A stretch of DNA of 22,495 bases from Botryllus schlosseri. Taxonomy: Eukaryota; Chordata; Ascidiacea; Stolidobranchia; Styelidae. Made by a program: the position numbers and the translations under genes. This document shows positions 17,786 through 22,495 of the stretch, one piece after another. The first letter of the stretch is position 1. Every line of letters begins with the position of its first letter. The stretch lies in NCBI GenBank assembly GCA_000444245.1, contig ATSW01070479.1, positions 1 to 22,495 on the forward strand, in the 5' to 3' direction. The notes under the pieces were generated by a model. That model had not been told where the DNA came from, ran no database searches, and worked only from the letters and a program-made list of their open reading frames with translations.

Positions 17786-18375
17786 TATAGAAATTAAACA
17801 TGGAACGGCAACACCGATTTTGCAGCTTCGTTCCGCTTCGCCGAGGCTGGAGTGGAGAATTGTTTTGCGTAAGCGACTGTAGGATTTCTGGCAATCCAAA
17901 AGCTATCTTCCCGAGCGCAGAAATTACTGAATCTGGTCTTGATCGAAAGCTACTGTTGCACCGATTCCGAAAATATAAATTAAAATAATGATAAGGGACT
18001 GATCCACCTAGAATCCGTCCTCCAAGTCTGAAATATCGGCATTGTTCGAACAATCGGAGAGTCGCAACTGGTCATTGTTATGGCCATTGTGTTGCGGTTT
18101 CCCGAATGTTCTGAACAATGCCGATATTTCAGACTTGGAGGACGGATTCTAGGTGGATCAGTGCCTGATCAATATTTTATTTTTTATTTTTGGAATCGGT
18201 GCAACAGTAGCTTTCGATCAAGACCAGATTCAGTAATTTCTGCGCTCGGGAAGATAGCTTTTGGATTGCCACAAATCCTACAGTCGCTTACGCAAAACAA
18301 TTCTCCACTCCAGCCTCAGCGAAGCGGAACGAAGCTGCAAAATCGGTCGTTGCCGTTCCATGTTTAATTTCTATA
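17786..18375. repeat. 590-bp near-perfect palindrome (two ~267-bp inverted arms, 56-bp loop)
   Basis: Arm 1 is 17786-18051 and arm 2 is 18108-18375, with 18052-18107 as spacer. Arm 1 starts TATAGAAATTAAACATGGAA, and arm 2 ends with its complement TTCCATGTTTAATTTCTATA. Long exact matches lie between, such as GGTGGATCAGT/ACTGATCCACC and the CTTGGAGGACGGATTCTAGG pair. Mismatches are few, concentrated near 17817-17840 and 17975-18000. Identity is about 95% by eye. Both arms stay open in the same encoded frame (minus for arm 1, plus for arm 2) with shared residues CRYFRLGGRILGGS, but this follows from sequence identity and no protein family is recognised. Confidence 0.93.
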
Positions 18376-18862
18376 GTCTATTACTGACCTAATTTCGCTC
18401 GCGTACAAACGGCAAACCAACTCAGTAGGAGATCGCGTGCTTTTGCACACGACTCTCGTTAATTGGATACACGCTTCCCACTAATTACTACGCGCGATGG
18501 CTGAAAGTGATGCGCGATTGGAAACAAACATGAAGAATGAAGATAGGTGTGATTTCAAGGTCTTGATGAAGGGAGATTTTTTTAAGCGTGTTGTTCCCAT
18601 GTATAATACGCACCCCCCGATTTTAGGGCGAAAATCGTGAAAATTTTGCGCGTTACACGTGGAAAATTACGGTACTTATCTTCAATTCTGGTTGGAACTG
18701 TCTGTCCTTACAAAGTAGATTGGCCTGAAAAAACGTTTTTGGCTCAGAAACTGACAGATTTTTACATGAAAAACTAGTATTTTAACGAAATCTGGCCCTA
18801 TGAAGAATTCCAGTAGTTACATTACGTATTCTGGTGGAAATAATTAAAATTTAAATAATTAT

Positions 18863-18937
18863 AAAGTGTCTGTCCTTACTACGTAGCTTGCCGAGAACGG
18901 AGAAAGAACGTTCAACAGCGGCCTTTGTTGGCTGACA
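18863..18937 (-). pseudogene. hAT transposase C-terminal dimerisation-region remnant
   Basis: On the minus strand the frame reads CQPTKAAVERSFSVLGKL, then RSKDRHF. The core AAVERSFSVLGK matches the conserved hAT C-terminal dimerisation motif, whose usual form is S/A-A-x-E-R-x-F-S. A second, weaker piece of related sequence, LLCKDRQF, lies at about 18692-18715 on the same strand, so the region was partly duplicated or rearranged. No catalytic core of the transposase was found, and the frame is closed by stops on both sides. It belongs to the element 16856-20106. Confidence 0.75.
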
Positions 18938-19284
18938 ACACTCAAGTTGTGTGCACACTGCTGGTGACAAACCGTGTTACTTCATTCTGACAATGTTGTA
19001 TATATCACAATTTTTCAGCTTGAGCTTCTTGATATAAGAACCATGCAATGTCCAAGCAGTCTTGTTTCAGTTAGGATATTGCGGTACGTTGACCATAAAA
19101 CAATGTCACTATTTGTTTCATTTGACCATTTATGATTCACAATGAGTAGACAATGGGTGGTCTACCACGGTAGGCCTTTAAAGGAGGCTACAAGCTGTAA
19201 AATATCAAATGATAAGTTCATCAACAGCGCAAAATCTACGATAGAAACGAAATGCAGAGCTCAAAAAATGTTTGACTTTGTGAA

Positions 19285-19375
19285 CAATTTTGACAGATTT
19301 TGACCTAACGCTACAATTTTGACCTAATTTTGACTTTTTTTTACATGTCAAAAAAAATTTTGCCCTAATTATCAA
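19285..19375. repeat. Cluster of TTTTGACCTAA repeats, right
   Basis: TTTTGACAG, TTTTGACCTAACG, TTTTGACCTAATTTTGAC and TTTGCCCTAATT occur within 90 bp, in the same orientation as the cluster at 16993-17095, about 2.3 kb away and on the other side of the nested element. Confidence 0.55.
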
Positions 19376-20106
19376 GCATATATATACAGTTATACACGGA
19401 TCATAGGGGTTCTATTTTAGCAAGTCGCAACGATGGAATTGGCAAAAATACTATGATTGTCCAGTTGAACACAGTTAACAACCGATAAAACAGTGGCGCT
19501 GACACCGATATAATATTTCTGCCCCCCTTTGGTTTAGTCGTAATCGATATCTAACTGTAAACGCGGACGTTAAAGTTTGGTTCATTAATATTAAATCGCC
19601 AATCGGGTTTCCCTAACTTCCTGGGACCTATTGATTCGGAAGTGACACAGCAGTGCGACCATAGATGTTTGAATTATATATTTGTGTAACAATTTTCCAT
19701 GTAAACTGCATATACCGGTAACGGTCCCGCATTGGCGTTTTTGCTTCTGTGAATAGCTACTTTTGGCGCATCTTTCCATAAAACTCTGAACTCAGTGTGC
19801 AGTTGTTGCCATCTCGAAATCGGGTGTCAACGTCATCAACTTGAAGGGCGACTAGAGTGAAACCACAACGCCGTAGTCCGGTTGTTCTAATTTAACCCAT
19901 GAACATGAACAATTAGCATGCTCGATATTTGCTGTCTTCAAGGAATATGTAATGGATATGTTTTCTGCAAAAAAAAACTCATAATTTGCTACAAATGTGC
20001 TGAATAATATGAGATTTTTTCAATTAACTCAGAATTGCTTCGCGGGCCGGATGAAGTCGTCTGGGGGGCCGGATGCGGCCCGCGGGCCGTATGTTTGACA
20101 CCCCTG

Positions 20107-20702
20107 GCCTACTCCAATCAACAGGTAAGCAATCAATCAATTTCACTTGCGATGCTCAGTGGCCGAGGCAACACCAAATGATTGAAGAAATTTCGCGGGG
20201 TCAAAGAAAACCAGGGTATTTAAAGGAATGATGCTTATTAAACCCATCAATGAAATTGATATCGTTGTCTGGTGTAAAGAAAAAAAACTAGCGGGCGTAC
20301 GGGGTCAATCATGACTTCATATGTTTATTTTATCATAAAAACGAAATCCGTACAATTCGGGTGTTGGCCACTGCTGTATAACTTGTCAAAAGGGCAATAT
20401 CGGTTGCAAGAATAGAAACCCGTTTTACACTCTGCTCAATATCAACGTAGCAATGCTCAGACGCCGAGTACATTGTCCGCTACGGCGTAAGCTTATATTC
20501 TCTTGCAAGTCCTAGTCGAGATTGTTGGTAAAACGACGGAGGATATTGATTTTATGGCATTATTATATTATTTGATTGCCCCAGTTGATACATTTGGCGA
20601 CATTTAAAACGTCAATATGTACCTCAGCATTGTGGCATTACGTGGCCCGAGTCGTCGCTAGGTATCGTATACATTAATATAGGCTATTACTTCACTGAAA
20701 TA
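20107..20702. other. No recognised feature
   Basis: No exon, RNA gene or repeat end could be supported. A donor-like CAACAG|GTAAGC is at 20120-20126 but has no recognisable exon attached. Confidence 0.4.
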
Positions 20703-20829
20703 TAGGGTTGGAATTAGCAATATGACGTCACGTGACGTCATGAGGTTCACGTACGCGTTCACACAGAACCTTTCAAAAAGGTTCGCGTTTACACGAACCT
20801 GAACCTTTTAGAGGTTCACACCATCCCTA
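20703..20829. mobile_element. Tiny hAT-like MITE (about 127 bp)
   Basis: The left end TAGGGTTGGAATTAGC and right end GGTTCACACCATCCCTA are imperfect inverted repeats of the TAGGG type used by other hAT copies here. The inside holds repeated AGGTTCA/TGAACCT motifs (GAGGTTCACG, AACCTTTCAAAAAGGTT, GAACCTGAACCTTTTAGAGG) that can fold. A target duplication was not convincing. Confidence 0.5.
20722..20741. promoter_or_regulatory. Perfect 20-bp palindrome: CRE-like, E-box, CRE-like
   Basis: ATGACGTCACGTGACGTCAT equals its own reverse complement. It contains two TGACGTCA sites, the consensus CREB/ATF site, overlapping a central CACGTG E-box. It sits inside a tiny MITE. Whether any host factor binds it is unknown. 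Confidence 0.6.
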
Positions 20830-20864
20830 GTGGAAATCATTCTTGGTCGTAGGCTATCGCTCCA

Positions 20865-20995
20865 TATAAACATGTAGTACCAAGCTTCACACGTTAATTG
20901 AATGATATATCTTTGAAGTCGTGATAAACCCACAGTATGATGACAATGAAATAGGCGTGGTCGAAAATATAAATTATGTTTATTGTGATGTAGCA
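20865..20995. mobile_element. Fragment of hAT family B
   Basis: TAGTACCAAGCT, ATATCTTTGAAGTCGTGAT, GTGGTCGAAAATA and TTTATTGTGATGTAG match the interior of the family at 9380-9510 and 10550-10650. No termini were preserved. Confidence 0.6.
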
Positions 20996-21022
20996 GTATA
21001 TCCGCCGTAGCAGGTTAAAAGC

Positions 21023-21145
21023 AAGGCTTTGGAGCAGCCGTAAATCCAGCTCCGGCTCCGGAGCTTTCTTCTATCATACATTAGCTGCGGCTCCAGCTCC
21101 GGAGCCGCATTATTACCAATGCTCCGGCTCTGGCTCTGAAAACTA
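21023..21145. repeat. Degenerate GGCTCC/GGAGCC repeats
   Basis: GGAGCAGCCG, CCAGCTCCGGCTCCGGAGCT, GCGGCTCCAGCTCCGGAGCC and GCTCCGGCTCTGGCTCT form a short array of six-base units that changes strand around ATAGAAG-like centres. Such arrays are common in hAT subterminal regions, so this is probably another transposon piece. Confidence 0.6.
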
Positions 21146-21165
21146 TCGAAGGTGTCTGTCTATAT

Positions 21166-21823
21166 CAGGGGTGAGCCACCCGCGGCTTGGCCCGCGAGTA
21201 GGTTTTGAGTAGCCCGCGAGCTAATTTTCCATTATATTATCGAAATTCTGTTATATTATCGAAATTGAATTGCTCAGACTGTGAATTTGCAAGGCCAACT
21301 TTAAATATGATTAGTTTGGCCGCGACACCTGTGATGGGGATGACTAAAATCTCAATTCCAGTCACATTTTTATTAAATCGTCGTATATTACAATAAACTA
21401 AAAAGTGGTGAAATTTTTCTTCACGCTTCGAGTGTTTAATTGTCACACGATTTCTTTCTTTGTAGCTTACGCCCACCTGAAAATGAAAAAACGCCTGATT
21501 TAGCCGATTGAGTCTAACTATATTCGCCATTACTAGAAAAAGTCTTTTCGCGTTTGCGCTCGCAGAAAGATCGTCGACAATGAAATGTATGCACAAAATG
21601 ATTGTCGTATATTAGCGGAAATTTTCGATATCAATATGTCCAGATGCCGAATAGTCCTGTGCTTGCAAACTGAGCCCAGCGGGCGGTATACAGTCGACCC
21701 GCAATATACCCAAGTATACCCAAGTATAAATTTGAAAATTTTACGCGACTGGCGCGGCTAGTGGGCAGCGCACTCGTTCGTCAATTTTATGTGCCCTTTA
21801 GCCGAAAAGGTTGGCTGCCCTGG
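21166..21823. mobile_element. hAT non-autonomous element (CAGGGGTGAGCCACC type), about 658 bp
   Basis: The left end CAGGGGTGAGCCACCCGCGG at 21166 and the right end AAAAGGTTGGCTGCCCTGG at 21823 are inverted repeats. The flanks GTCTATAT (21158-21165) and GGCTATAT (21824-21831) match at 7 of 8 bases. GC-rich GGCCCGCGAG and AGCCCGCGAG lie near the left end. Two ORFs inside (21205-21396 plus, 21237-21596 minus) overlap and show no transposase motifs. Confidence 0.72.
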
Positions 21824-21831
21824 GGCTATAT

Positions 21832-22495
21832 AACCCGTAGGTCAGTTATCGATAGTAATCTTGAGTCTGTCAGCCGTCAGTAACATCGGATGCAGCAACG
21901 AAGACATAGGTACCGCCGTGCCGGCTTGTGACGACATGATGAATACTGGTCAATTGTCGATAGCATCATAGTGGTACTAGAACGCACTTTACTCCGTGCC
22001 ATTGCTGTTGTACAGCATTAAAGTTATGATGCGGTGTTTTAACACTGGCAGTGTACTCGTTAACATTTAGCCATACAGCGGAATTCAATCTTTAAATGTG
22101 AGATTATTACTCAACTGTAGCTGTAGTAAGAGCAATATGGGCGGTTATAACGACGTGATCAATATAGAAATTCGTTTTGTACCAAATGGCCAATGGCTTG
22201 ACGTTCGATATTGGTGCACTCGTTACCAGTCCATCCGGTGTCGATCCAGTTTATCGGAATATAATATTTTCCCGGGAAAACGAATCGAATAATCGAATTA
22301 AACACTGTCCCATGCACATAACTCCATGTCCATAACAAGTTAAACTATATGTAAAATGCACATTGCACATTTACAAGTCACAGTGCGCGATAATCCGGGA
22401 ATACTAGAGTATCATGCAGACATCAAGAATGAATTTACGAAACAAATGATTACAAATTGGAAATCGCGTATCAAATCAGTAATTTGTCTCCAACA
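21832..22495. other. No recognised gene
   Basis: A CTATATAA TATA-like string at 21826-21833 sits at the border of the hAT insertion; its TATAT part is target-site duplication. A 64-codon ORF at 22098-22292 (+) has a mixed composition (QWLDVRYWCTRYQ) but no comparative, splice or promoter support. Nothing else was seen to the window end. Confidence 0.35.

Larger units (their letters stand above)
17137..18674. mobile_element. Nested inverted-repeat DNA transposon (TACCGTAATTTTCC termini)
   Basis: The left end TACCGTAATTTTCCAAG at 17137 and right end GGAAAATTACGGTA at 18674 are inverted repeats. The similarity continues inward: CATGTATAATACGCACCCC at 17169-17187 corresponds in the same orientation to the right-hand CATGTATAATACGCACCCC at 18599-18617, and CTAAAA/TTTTAG blocks are shared. 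This terminal style (ACCGTAATTTTCC...TATAATACGC) is known from widespread animal non-autonomous elements; I do not assign a superfamily. No target duplication is clear. It carries the tandem repeats at 17318-17600 and the palindrome at 17786-18375. Confidence 0.62.
16856..20106. mobile_element. Large (3.25 kb) decayed hAT element with nested insertion
   Basis: The left end CAGATGTGTCTAAATC at 16856 with following CGTCGCGGGCCAG pairs with the right end CCGTATGTTTGACACCCCTG at 20106, preceded by GGATGCGGCCCGCGGGCC. The flanks GCATACTG and GCCTACTC match at 6 of 8 bases. A hAT dimerisation-domain remnant lies on the minus strand at 18863-18937, supporting descent from an autonomous copy. The middle is occupied by another inverted-repeat element (17137-18674). 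Clusters of TTTTGACCT lie near 17000-17095 and 19290-19340. The decayed left tip against a clean right tip suggests an old copy. Confidence 0.65.

Noticed and set aside
21826-21833. TATA box for a gene to the right
   Set aside because: The TATAT part is target-site duplication of the hAT insertion at 21166-21823, and no start or exon follows at a sensible distance.
22098-22292. 64-codon plus ORF near the window end
   Set aside because: Composition is plausible for protein but there is no promoter, splice or comparative evidence.

Overview
The window looks like intergenic and intronic DNA from an animal nuclear genome, most likely a marine invertebrate. It is A+T-rich, has no operons or long ORFs, has spliceosomal-type exon borders (GTAAGG donors, pyrimidine tracts ending in TTGCAG), and is packed with hAT-type DNA transposons and one tRNA-derived SINE. 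I cannot name the species. No LTR, retroviral or Polinton-like element was recognised.

The main content is a tandem pair of very small two-exon genes on the minus strand. Each encodes a predicted 46-residue secreted peptide: a 24-residue signal peptide in exon 1 and a 22-residue mature peptide in exon 2. Gene 1 spans 1070-1866 (exon 1 at 1794-1866, exon 2 at 1070-1137). Gene 2 spans 6441-10990 (exon 1 at 10918-10990, exon 2 at 6441-6508). The two copies have identical exon lengths (73 and 68 nt), the same phase-1 intron at the predicted signal cleavage site, the same stop position, and near-identical TATA/CCAAT promoters. They lie in a segmental duplication (about 895-2600 against 6285-11510). 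Further diverged pieces of the same duplicated block are at 3290-3790, 13560-13800 and 15087-16600. I do not recognise the peptide family.

Layout: 1-676, hAT copy cut by the window edge. 895-2400, gene 1 with its promoter and a duplicated 5' leader. 2600-6285, mostly unrecognised sequence with a hAT right end near 5808. 6285-11510, gene 2, whose 4.4-kb intron is filled by nested hAT elements. 12085-13462, a hAT copy holding other TE remnants and a SINE. 13560-16850, duplicated flanks broken by hAT elements. 16856-20106, a 3.25-kb hAT copy with a transposase C-terminal remnant; inside it is another inverted-repeat element that carries a 590-bp near-perfect palindrome. 20107-22495, small hAT copies, GGCTCC-type repeats and unrecognised sequence.

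Several hAT insertions are supported by 8-bp target-site duplications read directly from the sequence. Comparison of the two gene copies gives a relative order of events: one hAT family was present before the gene duplication and others arrived after it. All calls come from reading by eye; no alignment or database search was run.
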